Part shown: in pieces, positions 10,822-18,642 of the stretch | Numbering within the stretch: the first letter of the stretch is position 1 | Layout: each line of letters opens with the position of its first letter | From: Fontimonas thermophila | GTDB lineage: Bacteria > Pseudomonadota > Gammaproteobacteria > Nevskiales > Nevskiaceae | Direction: 5' to 3' | Length of the DNA: 46,741 nt | Assembly: GCF_900113085.1 (NCBI RefSeq) | Contig: NZ_FOOC01000015.1 | Span: 1 to 46,741, forward strand | The notes under the pieces: generated by a model | Told to the model about the DNA's origin: nothing | Database searches by the model: none | What the model saw: only the letters and a program-made list of their open reading frames with translations | Made by a program: the position numbers and the translations under genes

Positions 10822-11828
10822 GGCGCAACCGGGACCGGCCGCGCTGGATCGGCACCAGAATCCTCGATCGGTCCGGCCGGTGACGGCGGCAGTTCCTGCG
10901 TGCGCAGATCGCGGGTGTCTTCGATGATCAGCGGCGTCGCCTGAATCTCGACCGGGCGCCGGACGGCCTGCGGCGTCTTGACCGTGCGCTGGATGAAATC
11001 CTCGATGTTGTCGAGGACATCGGCGCGGCCACGCAGATAAGACGCCAGCGAACCGATGACCATCGCGTGCGACAGCGACTCGTAGATCACTGTCTCCACC
11101 GGACCGCCGGCCTTGGCCACCGCACGCGCGAGATTCTCGGTGTTCTTCACCGGCACCACCTTGTCGTCACGGCCATGGATCAGCAGCAGCGGAGGATTCT
11201 GGCCATCGACATAGTAGATCGGCTGGGACAGTGCGAACTTCTCCACCGGGCCGAAGATGTCGCGCAGATCCGGCGCGGTGATCGGCATGAAGTCATAGGC
11301 GCCGGCGAGGCCGATCATGCCGCGCAGCCAGGTGCGGCTACCGCCAACGGCCTTGAGATAGTCTTCGTTGAGCGCGAGCAGCGCAGCGATGTGCGCGCCG
11401 GAGGAATGGCCCATGACGAACAACTGCGCGGGATCGCCACCGTAGGCACGTGCGGCATTACGCGCCCAACGCACCGCCCGTGCGGCATCCTCGACGAACG
11501 CCGGAAACCGCACCGCGGGGTATTGGCGGAAATCCGGAATCACTGCGACAAAGCCGCGCGAAGCCAGCGCCTGACCGACGAACTTGTACTGGTTCTTGTC
11601 GCCCTCACTCCAACGCCCGCCGTGGAAAAACACGACGACCGGCGCGCCACTGGCCTGCTCGGGCTGATAGACGTCCAGGGCCAGATTGAGGGTGCGGTCG
11701 TACAACAAACCGGGCGTCAGCCGGTACCCGGTGTCGGCCGAGAAACGGTTGAGCATCTGCGGCGTAGCGCAGCCTCCCAGGACCGCTGCGGCGAACACTG
11801 CAAATACGGCAAGTCGGCGTGAAATCAT
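10818..11828 (-). CDS. Alpha/beta-hydrolase (carboxylesterase-like) lipoprotein
   Basis: The 336-aa product has a lipoprotein signal peptide with lipobox LGGC. After it comes an alpha/beta hydrolase of the esterase/BD-FAE group: oxyanion motif FFHGGRW, nucleophile elbow GHSSGAH, acid in HGRDDKVVP and catalytic His in ESLSHAM. The C-terminal about 50 residues form a charged, Pro-containing tail. It is probably anchored to the envelope and faces the periplasm or cell surface. It is the first gene of the run leading to HMG-CoA lyase and overlaps the next gene by 4 nt. The substrate cannot be assigned. Confidence 0.88.
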   Translation of the reverse strand: MISRRLAVFAVFAAAVLGGCATPQMLNRFSADTGYRLTPGLLYDRTLNLALDVYQPEQASGAPVVVFFHGGRWSEGDKNQYKFVGQALASRGFVAVIPDFRQYPAVRFPAFVEDAARAVRWARNAARAYGGDPAQLFVMGHSSGAHIAALLALNEDYLKAVGGSRTWLRGMIGLAGAYDFMPITAPDLRDIFGPVEKFALSQPIYYVDGQNPPLLLIHGRDDKVVPVKNTENLARAVAKAGGPVETVIYESLSHAMVIGSLASYLRGRADVLDNIEDFIQRTVKTPQAVRRPVEIQATPLIIEDTRDLRTQELPPSPAGPIEDSGADPARPVPVAP

Positions 11829-11932
11829 CGTGTTGGATCATCCCATGGACGGCATAATGGTAGCGCGCGCAACCGAATTGCCGCATGCTTCTTTCGTCTT
11901 CTCTAAAAGATGACCGGTGGGGGCTGGTCACC

Positions 11933-12505
11933 ATGATCACGACATTCATCTGGCTGGCAATCGCCGCAGCGCTGGGCGTCTACGTCATCCTGCTCTACAA
12001 CGGGCTGGTCGCGCTCAAGCACGGCGTCGCCAAAGCCTGGAGCAATATCGACGTGCTGCTCAAGCAGCGCCACGACGAGTTGCCCAAATTGGTGGAAACC
12101 TGCAAGCAGTACATGCAGTTCGAGCGCAAGGCGCTGGAGAAAATCATGGCGGCGCGCGCCGCGGCCAATGCCGCGCGCGAGAAAGGAGACGTCAAGGGCG
12201 TCGGCCAGGCCGAGAGCGCGATGCGCCTGGGCCTGGGCAACATCATCGCCACGGTCGAGGCTTATCCGGATCTCAAGGCGAACGCGTCGATCCAGCAGCT
12301 ACTCGGCCGCATCACCGGATTGGAAAACGCGATCGCCGACCGTCGCGAGTTCTATAACGAGGCAGTCAATCTCAACAACATGCGCATCGAACAGTTTCCG
12401 GACGTGATCGTCGCCCGGCTGTTCGGTTTCGGCCCGGCGGAGCTGCTCGTGTTCAGCGAAGAAGAAAAAAAAGACGTGGATGTGCGCGAGCTGTTCCGCA
12501 ACTGA
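11933..12505 (+). CDS. lemA: LemA family protein
   Basis: The 190-aa product has an N-terminal membrane segment (residues 2-22, IWLAIAAALGVYVILLYNGL) followed by the LemA helical core. The core has LVALKHGVAKAWSNIDVLLKQRHDELPKLVE split over the first helices, and the family's YNEAVNLNNMRIEQFPD and LFGF motifs near the end. LemA proteins are widespread, and their biochemical role is unsettled. The start at 11933 is chosen because it gives the standard N-terminus, with a G-rich site upstream; the frame is open to 11885. Six bp separate it from the next gene, a GIDE-type membrane protein, so the two are co-transcribed. Confidence 0.93.
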   Translation: MITTFIWLAIAAALGVYVILLYNGLVALKHGVAKAWSNIDVLLKQRHDELPKLVETCKQYMQFERKALEKIMAARAAANAAREKGDVKGVGQAESAMRLGLGNIIATVEAYPDLKANASIQQLLGRITGLENAIADRREFYNEAVNLNNMRIEQFPDVIVARLFGFGPAELLVFSEEEKKDVDVRELFRN

Positions 12506-12511
12506 TCCCGC

Positions 12512-13462
12512 GTGAGCGCGAACACCGACGTCCTGGCGCTGCTCGCGCAGGATCTCGCCGCGACCAGCCCTGGAACGTTCTGGCTGTGGACCACCCTCGG
12601 GCTCATCGCCGCGATCGCGAGCTTTATCACCGCCTTTGCCGCCTTGCACAGGGCGCGCCTGATCGAAAACACGCCGACTTCCCGCATCCGCTCGGCCGCG
12701 CAAGGCTATGTCGAACTCGAGGGCGATGCCCGCTGGCTGCCCGGACCGCAGATCCGCTCGCCGCTTTCTGGCGAGCCTTGCTGCTGGTGGCGCTACCGCA
12801 TCGAACAACGACAGACACACACGTGGTACGGACGGCGTACGACGCGCTGGCGGACCATTGCATCCGGCGTCTCCGATGAGTTGTTCCTGCTGACCGACGC
12901 CACCGGCGAATGCATCGTCGATCCGCACGGCGCCCGCGTGCATCCCAGCGTCAGGCGAACCTGGCGCGGCCCGACACCGCGGCCCGGACGCAGGCCGGAC
13001 GGACCGTCGTGGCTGCAATTCGGCGACTATCGCTATCACGAGGAGTTGCTGCAGGTCGGCGACCCGGTGTACGCGCTGGGCTGGTTCCACACCCCATCCA
13101 CTTATGAATCGCTCGACGAAACCTCCGCACTCATCGAACGGCTCCAGCAGTACAAGCGCGATCGCAACACGCTGCTCGCCCGCTTCGACGCCGATGGCAA
13201 TGGGTACATCGATGCGCAGGAGTGGGAACAGGCGCGGCGCGCCGCGCTTGAGGAAGTGCGCGCCGAACGACTGCAGCGCGCGCTGGATCCCGATCTGCAC
13301 GTCCTCTGCCGCCCACCGGACCGCCGCCCCTACCTGCTCTCCACCCTGACCCAGGCAGCGCTCGCCCGGCGGTACCGCGCCGGCTTTGCGATTCTGTTTG
13401 TTTTTTCAATTATTTCTTGGACTTGCAGTATTTTTGCCGTGCTTGCGCGGGGGTGGCCATAG
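12512..13462 (+). CDS. GIDE-domain (E3-ligase-like) membrane protein with internal EF-hand
   Basis: The 316-aa product starts at a GTG 6 bp after lemA. Two membrane helices flank the protein: residues 22-45 and 290-312. The middle carries the GIDE/BAM-type beta domain related to mitochondrial MUL1-like E3 ligases (VELEGDARWLPGP, IRSPLSGEPCCWWRYRIE). No RING finger is present, so ubiquitin-ligase names in databases are by domain only. Residues 226-237 (DADGNGYIDAQE) form a textbook EF-hand calcium loop with Asp/Asp/Asn/Tyr/Asp/Glu at positions 1, 3, 5, 7, 9 and 12. The DNA coding the last helix (13386-13440) is strikingly AT-rich for this window. Pairing with LemA suggests a joint envelope role (inference). 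Confidence 0.82.
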   Translation: MSANTDVLALLAQDLAATSPGTFWLWTTLGLIAAIASFITAFAALHRARLIENTPTSRIRSAAQGYVELEGDARWLPGPQIRSPLSGEPCCWWRYRIEQRQTHTWYGRRTTRWRTIASGVSDELFLLTDATGECIVDPHGARVHPSVRRTWRGPTPRPGRRPDGPSWLQFGDYRYHEELLQVGDPVYALGWFHTPSTYESLDETSALIERLQQYKRDRNTLLARFDADGNGYIDAQEWEQARRAALEEVRAERLQRALDPDLHVLCRPPDRRPYLLSTLTQAALARRYRAGFAILFVFSIISWTCSIFAVLARGWP

Positions 13463-13576
13463 CGAGCCGGGTGAAACGCCCAAAGCGTCCGTCAATCAGG
13501 TGCTTAGAAAATACTCACTGGAAATCGGCCGGCCCGATCCCCAGGATATGCCCCCCGTTTGCCTCCGTAGCCGGCC

Positions 13577-15673
13577 ATGGACAACCCCCTGCTCGCGGAC
13601 CCCATCAGCACCCCCCTGCCCCCCTTCGACCGCATCCGCCCGGAGCACGCGGAGCCTGCGCTGGATCAGGTGCTCGCGCAAAACCGCGATGCCCTGGATC
13701 AGCTCCTGCAGCCCGGGCGCACACCGAGCTGGGAAAACCTGATCGAACCACTCGAGGAACTCAACGACCGGTTGCAGCGAGTCTGGGGGCCGGTGGCCCA
13801 CTTGTTCAGCGTGTGCAGCACTGCACAATGGCGCAAGGCCTACAACGCCTGTCTGCCCAAGCTCACCGCCTACAGCATCGAGCTGTCGCAATCCGAGCCG
13901 CTGTACCAAGCCTATAAGGCGATCGCCGAAAGCCCGGACTTTGGCACCTTCAGCGCGGCGCGGCGCAAAGTCGTCAGCGATGCGTTGCGCGATTTCCGCC
14001 TCTCCGGCATCGGCCTGCCGGAAGCGGAAAAAGCGCGTTACAAGGCATTGTCGCTGCGGCTGTCCGAGCTGCAGACCAAATTCGAAGAGAACCTGATGGA
14101 TGCGATCCAGGCGTGGAGCAAGCACGTCGAGGACGAGGCGCTGCTCGCCGGTATGAGCGACTCCGCCAAGCAGGCCGCGCGCGAGAAAGCCGCCGCCAAG
14201 AACCTGGGCGGCTGGCTGCTGACGCTGGATTTCCCCAGCTACGATGCGGTCATCACCTATGCCGACGACCGCGAGCTGCGCCGGGAGATCTACACCGCCT
14301 ATGCCACGCGCGCTTCCGATCAGGGCCCCCATGCCGGGCAGTACGACAACGGTCCGCTGATCGAAGAGATTCTGGCCCTGCGCCACGAACTCGCACGGCT
14401 GCTCGGCTTTGCCAACTATGCCGAGCTGTCGCTGGCCACGAAGATGGCCGAATCGACCGCGCAAGTCGAAGAATTTCTCTGCGAACTGGCGCAGCGCGCC
14501 AAACCGCGCGCCGTCGCCGAACTCGAGGAGCTGCGACGCTTCGCCGCACAGACCGACGGTCTGGCCGACCTGCAGCCCTGGGACATCGCCTATTACTCCG
14601 AAAAGCTCAAGGAACGGCAGCTCGGTCTCAACGAGGAAACCCTGCGGCCGTACTTCCCGCTGCCGGCGGTGCTGCGCGGCATGTTCGGCCTTGTCGAACG
14701 GCTCTACGGCATTCGCATTGAACCGGCACCCGGAATCGCGGTATGGCATCCCGACGTCAGCACCTGGGCACTCAAGGACAGCCAGGGCGCCGAATTCGGC
14801 CTGTTTTATCTCGACCCGTATGCGCGTCCCGAAAAGCGCAGCGGCGCCTGGATGGACGAATGCATCGGCCGCCGCCGGATCGGCGAGCGCGTGCAAAACC
14901 CGTCTGCCTATCTCGTCTGTAATTTCACGCCTCCGCTGCCCGGCCAGCCGGCGCTGCTGACACACGAGGAAGTGCTGACGCTATTCCACGAGTTCGGGCA
15001 CGGCCTGCACCACCTGATGACACGGGTCGATGAGGCCTCGGTCTCCGGCATCCGCGGAGTGGCCTGGGATGCCGTCGAGCTGCCGAGTCAGTTCATGGAA
15101 AACTGGGCCTATGACCCGACGACGCTGCGCAGTTTCGCGCGCCATTGGCAGACCGGTGAACCGCTGCCGGACGAGCTGATCGAAAAATTGCGCGCCTCCC
15201 GCACGTTCCAGTCGGGCCTGGCGACGGTGCGCCAGCTCGAATTCGGCCTGTTCGATCTGCGTCTGCATCGCGACTATGACCCGGCCCGGGGAGCGCGCCT
15301 GCTGGAGACGATCGATGCGGTACGCAACGAAGTGGCGGTGATCAAACCGCCGGCATTCAACCGCATGCCGTGGAGCTTCTCGCACATCTTCGCCGGCGGC
15401 TACGCGGCGGGTTATTACAGCTACAAATGGGCGGAAGTGCTCTCCGCCGATGCCTTCGCGGCCTTCGAGGAAGCGGGCTTTGCGCCGGAAACCGGCATCC
15501 GCTTCCGCGACACCGTGCTCGCCCAAGGCGGTTCCAAGGAAGCGATGGAATTGTTCATCGAATTCCGCGGCCGCAAACCGAGCGTCGAGCCGCTACTGCG
15601 CCACAGCGGGCTGCTCGACGACCCGCCACCGCCAATCCGCGTGCCGGCCAGCGGCCACGACGCGCGCCTGTGA
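13577..15673 (+). CDS. prlC: Oligopeptidase A (M3 family metallopeptidase)
   Basis: The 698-aa cytosolic zinc peptidase degrades short peptides and cleaved signal peptides. The M3 catalytic signature LFHEFGHGLHHL has HExxH at residues 471-475, and the downstream Glu ligand lies in AWDAVELPSQFMENW. The substrate-binding C-terminal region has FAGGYAAGYYSYKWAEVLSADAF. Length is near the E. coli enzyme (680 aa). The ATG at 13577 matches family N-termini (PLPPFDRIRPEH), although no strong ribosome site is visible. It is transcribed alone; 114 bp separate it from the preceding gene. It converges with spoVR. Confidence 0.95.
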   Translation: MDNPLLADPISTPLPPFDRIRPEHAEPALDQVLAQNRDALDQLLQPGRTPSWENLIEPLEELNDRLQRVWGPVAHLFSVCSTAQWRKAYNACLPKLTAYSIELSQSEPLYQAYKAIAESPDFGTFSAARRKVVSDALRDFRLSGIGLPEAEKARYKALSLRLSELQTKFEENLMDAIQAWSKHVEDEALLAGMSDSAKQAAREKAAAKNLGGWLLTLDFPSYDAVITYADDRELRREIYTAYATRASDQGPHAGQYDNGPLIEEILALRHELARLLGFANYAELSLATKMAESTAQVEEFLCELAQRAKPRAVAELEELRRFAAQTDGLADLQPWDIAYYSEKLKERQLGLNEETLRPYFPLPAVLRGMFGLVERLYGIRIEPAPGIAVWHPDVSTWALKDSQGAEFGLFYLDPYARPEKRSGAWMDECIGRRRIGERVQNPSAYLVCNFTPPLPGQPALLTHEEVLTLFHEFGHGLHHLMTRVDEASVSGIRGVAWDAVELPSQFMENWAYDPTTLRSFARHWQTGEPLPDELIEKLRASRTFQSGLATVRQLEFGLFDLRLHRDYDPARGARLLETIDAVRNEVAVIKPPAFNRMPWSFSHIFAGGYAAGYYSYKWAEVLSADAFAAFEEAGFAPETGIRFRDTVLAQGGSKEAMELFIEFRGRKPSVEPLLRHSGLLDDPPPPIRVPASGHDARL

Positions 15674-15722
15674 CGTCACGCGCTTATACCGGCACAGTGC
15701 CAAGAAGGGGGATTCTGCGAAT

Positions 15723-17315
15723 CTATTTCACCTCGAGCATGCCGACTTGCTTGTCGTTTTCGTCGACGGTGACAAGACGCACCGTAAAACCCCAGAGGCG
15801 GTGCACGTGCTTGAGCACCTGCTCGGCGGCCTCGTCGAGCGGCCGGCCGCGATGACGACGGTGGCGCAGCGTCAGTGAACGATCCCCGCGGCGCTCGTAG
15901 CGCACGATCTGCACGTCGGGAATCTGGTAGTCGCGGTTGTACTGCGCCGCCAGCAGCCGGCGCAGGCGCCGGTAACCCTGATCATTGTGGATCACGTCGA
16001 CGAAGAGGCTGTCTTCGCCTTCGTGATCCGCGATCGCGAACAACCGGAATTCGCGCATCAGCCGCGGACTCAGGTACTGGGCGATGAAAGACTCGTCCTT
16101 GTAGTTGCGCATCGCAAAATCCAGCACCTTGCGCCAGTTACGGCATCCGGCGATGTCCGGGAACCAGTGACGGTCTTCCTCGCTCGGCGTCTCGCAGATG
16201 CGGCGCAACTCGGTGAACATCGCATAACCGAGCGCATATGGATTGATGCCTGCATAACCGCGCTGATCGTAGCCACGCTGGGCGATGACGTTGGTGTGCG
16301 CGGCAAGCACCTCGAGCATGAAGCCGCTGTCGACGAGACCTTTGTCGAACAGGCGATTGAGGATGGTGTAATGCCAGAACGTGGCCCAGCCTTCGTTCAT
16401 CACCTTGGTCTGGCCCTGCGGATAGAAGTACTGCGCCATCTTGCGCACGATGCGCACGATCTCGGCTTGCCAGGGCTCGAGGCACGGCGAATGTTTCTCG
16501 ATGAAATACAGCAGGTTTTCCTGCGGCTCGGCCGGAAATGAGGGCTCGGCACGCATCCCCTTGCGCTCGCGTCCGCGCGATTTTGCCGGCAGCGTGCGCC
16601 AGATCTCATCGAACTGTTTCCATGCGTGCCTTTCGCGTTCGATCTGCCGTCTGCGTTCCTCCTCGACCGACAGCGGGGCCGGATGGTGATAGCGATCGAC
16701 GCCATGACTCATCAGCGCATGACAGGAATCGAGTACTTCCTCCACTGCCTCGAGGCCATACCGCTCCTCGCACTGCGCGACGTATTTTTTGGCGAACACC
16801 ATGTAATCGATGATCGCCTCGGCGTCGGTCCACTGACGGAACAGATAATTGCCCTTGAAAAAAGAGTTGTGGCCGTAGCAGGCATGTGCGATCACCAGGG
16901 CCTGCATCGCCATCGTGTTCTCCTCCATCAGATAGGCGATGCAGGGGTTGGAGTTGATGACGATCTCATAGGCCAGGCCCTGGTGCCCCTTGCGGTAGAG
17001 ATGCTCGTTGCGGATGAATTCCTTGCCAAAGCTCCAGTGGGAGTAACCGATCGGCAGACCCAGCGAGGCATAGGCGTCGAGCATCTGCTCGGAGGCGATG
17101 ATCTCGATCTGGTTCGGATAGCAGTCGAGGCCGAATTCGCCGACGGCAATCTCGCGGATCGCGCGGTCATAGGCATCGATCAGATCGAAAGTCCACTCGG
17201 CGCCGGTGGACAGCGGCCGCGCCGCAGCCACGGCACCGGCTGCACCGGCCGTCTGGGCCACATCGGTCGCCTGGCCCGCAGCGGTTTTCCGCTCATCCAC
17301 CGTTGCAGAAATCAC
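15723..17315 (-). CDS. spoVR: SpoVR family protein (YcgB)
   Basis: The 530-aa cytoplasmic protein is recognised by EFGLDCYPNQIEIIASEQML, ASLGLPIGYSHWSFGKEF, INSNPCIAYLMEENTM and YGHNSFFKGNYLF. Despite its Bacillus sporulation name, in proteobacteria it accompanies prkA (yeaG) and yeaH. The start is a GTG at 17315 that overlaps the yeaH stop (GTGA). The N-terminal about 40 residues are Ala-rich and look disordered. Molecular function is unknown. As last gene of the prkA-yeaH-spoVR set, it probably belongs to a starvation or stationary-phase response. Confidence 0.94.
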   Translation of the reverse strand: MISATVDERKTAAGQATDVAQTAGAAGAVAAARPLSTGAEWTFDLIDAYDRAIREIAVGEFGLDCYPNQIEIIASEQMLDAYASLGLPIGYSHWSFGKEFIRNEHLYRKGHQGLAYEIVINSNPCIAYLMEENTMAMQALVIAHACYGHNSFFKGNYLFRQWTDAEAIIDYMVFAKKYVAQCEERYGLEAVEEVLDSCHALMSHGVDRYHHPAPLSVEEERRRQIERERHAWKQFDEIWRTLPAKSRGRERKGMRAEPSFPAEPQENLLYFIEKHSPCLEPWQAEIVRIVRKMAQYFYPQGQTKVMNEGWATFWHYTILNRLFDKGLVDSGFMLEVLAAHTNVIAQRGYDQRGYAGINPYALGYAMFTELRRICETPSEEDRHWFPDIAGCRNWRKVLDFAMRNYKDESFIAQYLSPRLMREFRLFAIADHEGEDSLFVDVIHNDQGYRRLRRLLAAQYNRDYQIPDVQIVRYERRGDRSLTLRHRRHRGRPLDEAAEQVLKHVHRLWGFTVRLVTVDENDKQVGMLEVK

Positions 17316-18541
17316 GCTGCCTCCCGCGCGAACAGTTCGCGCAGCACCGGATATATGCCGTTGCGCGCACTCACGCTTCTCATCGCGAAACGTTCATCCT
17401 CGATACGGCCGTAGGTATGCGCCAGCGAACCGGTACGTCCGGGCTCGTCGGGAACTTCGACGTAGGCGAAATAGCGCAGTCGCGGCAACAGCTTCTCCTC
17501 GAGAAAAGCCCGGCTCTTCTCGGGATCGGCACCAAAGGCATCACCATCGGAAACCTGTGCGCCGTAGAGATTCCAGGTCGAGGCGTCGTAACGTGACGCG
17601 ATAATCTCGTCCATCAGCTTGAGCGCGGACAGCACGACCGTACCGCCGCTTTGCGTGCCATAGAAGAAAGTCTGCTCGTCCACCTCCTGCGCGTTGTCCG
17701 TATGGCGGATGAAAATCAGATCGACACGCTCGTACTTGCGGCTCAGGAACAGATAGAGCAGTGCAAAAAAGCGTTTGGCCAGATCTTTTTTTTCCTCGGT
17801 CATCGACGCCGAGACGTCCATCAGACAGAACATCGCCGCGCGCGCGACCGGTTGCGGCTCGCGCACGCGGTGGCGGAACCGCAGATCGACCTCATCGAGA
17901 AACGGTAGATGGCGAATCCGGGCGCGCAGACGCTCCGCCCGTCGCAGCAGCTCGGGCGTCGGCGCCCTCTGCAATGCCGCCTCGACCTCGCAAAGCTCGC
18001 GCTGGAGTGCGCCGCGCAGCGCGATCCGCCTAGCAGTCGCATTGCGCAGCGAGCGCAAAATGGACAAATTCGCCGGCACGCCGCTCGGCGTATAACCGGC
18101 ACGCCGCCATTTGTACTCGCGCACGTCGCCCAGGACATTGCGCACGAGCCGCGGCAACTCCAGGTCGTCGAAAAACAGATTCATGAATTCTTCGCGCGAC
18201 AGGCTGAAGACGAAATCGTCCTGCGCATCGCCCTCGCCCTGCCCGCCTGCTGTACCGCGCTCTGGCGGTGGCCTCGGAATGCGATCGCCGGGCGAGAAGC
18301 TGTGGTTGCCGGCGTGCACGATCTCGCGATCACCACCCTTGCCGTGACGGAAACTCGGCTCGGAAATGTCCTTGATCGGGATATTGACGGTGCCGCCACG
18401 CTCCATGTCGGTGATCGAACGCTTCGACACCATCTGATCGACCGCGCGCTGGATCTGCGCCTTGTATCGACGCAGAAAGCGCTGACGGTTGACCGCGTTC
18501 TTGTTCCGGTCGTTGAGCCTGCGGTCGATGATGATGCTCAT
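17312..18541 (-). CDS. yeaH: YeaH/YhbH family protein with von Willebrand A-like domain (DUF444)
   Basis: The 409-aa product has the DUF444 N-terminus (SIIIDRRLNDRNKNAVNRQR) and a Gly-rich charged segment near residues 80-108. The C-terminal vWA-like domain has an intact MIDAS motif, DVSAS at residues 242-246, and SGGTVVLSAL downstream. vWA partners commonly work with AAA+ ATPases; here the neighbour PrkA has an AAA+-like N-terminal domain, so a kinase/vWA complex is a fair inference. It overlaps spoVR by 4 nt and follows prkA by 101 bp. Confidence 0.95.
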   Translation of the reverse strand: MSIIIDRRLNDRNKNAVNRQRFLRRYKAQIQRAVDQMVSKRSITDMERGGTVNIPIKDISEPSFRHGKGGDREIVHAGNHSFSPGDRIPRPPPERGTAGGQGEGDAQDDFVFSLSREEFMNLFFDDLELPRLVRNVLGDVREYKWRRAGYTPSGVPANLSILRSLRNATARRIALRGALQRELCEVEAALQRAPTPELLRRAERLRARIRHLPFLDEVDLRFRHRVREPQPVARAAMFCLMDVSASMTEEKKDLAKRFFALLYLFLSRKYERVDLIFIRHTDNAQEVDEQTFFYGTQSGGTVVLSALKLMDEIIASRYDASTWNLYGAQVSDGDAFGADPEKSRAFLEEKLLPRLRYFAYVEVPDEPGRTGSLAHTYGRIEDERFAMRSVSARNGIYPVLRELFAREAA

Positions 18542-18642
18542 GGGTTTGGTCGGCCGTCATCAGGATTGATGGGCGAGCGCGCTTGCAAAGCCGGTGCATT
18601 GGGACGGTGCCATGCCTGCGGCCGTGCAGTACGCATGGGTCG

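Noticed and set aside
15670-15684. GTGACGTCAC palindrome between prlC and spoVR
   Set aside because: A short GC-rich palindrome expected by chance, located at the ends of convergent genes with no promoter context.
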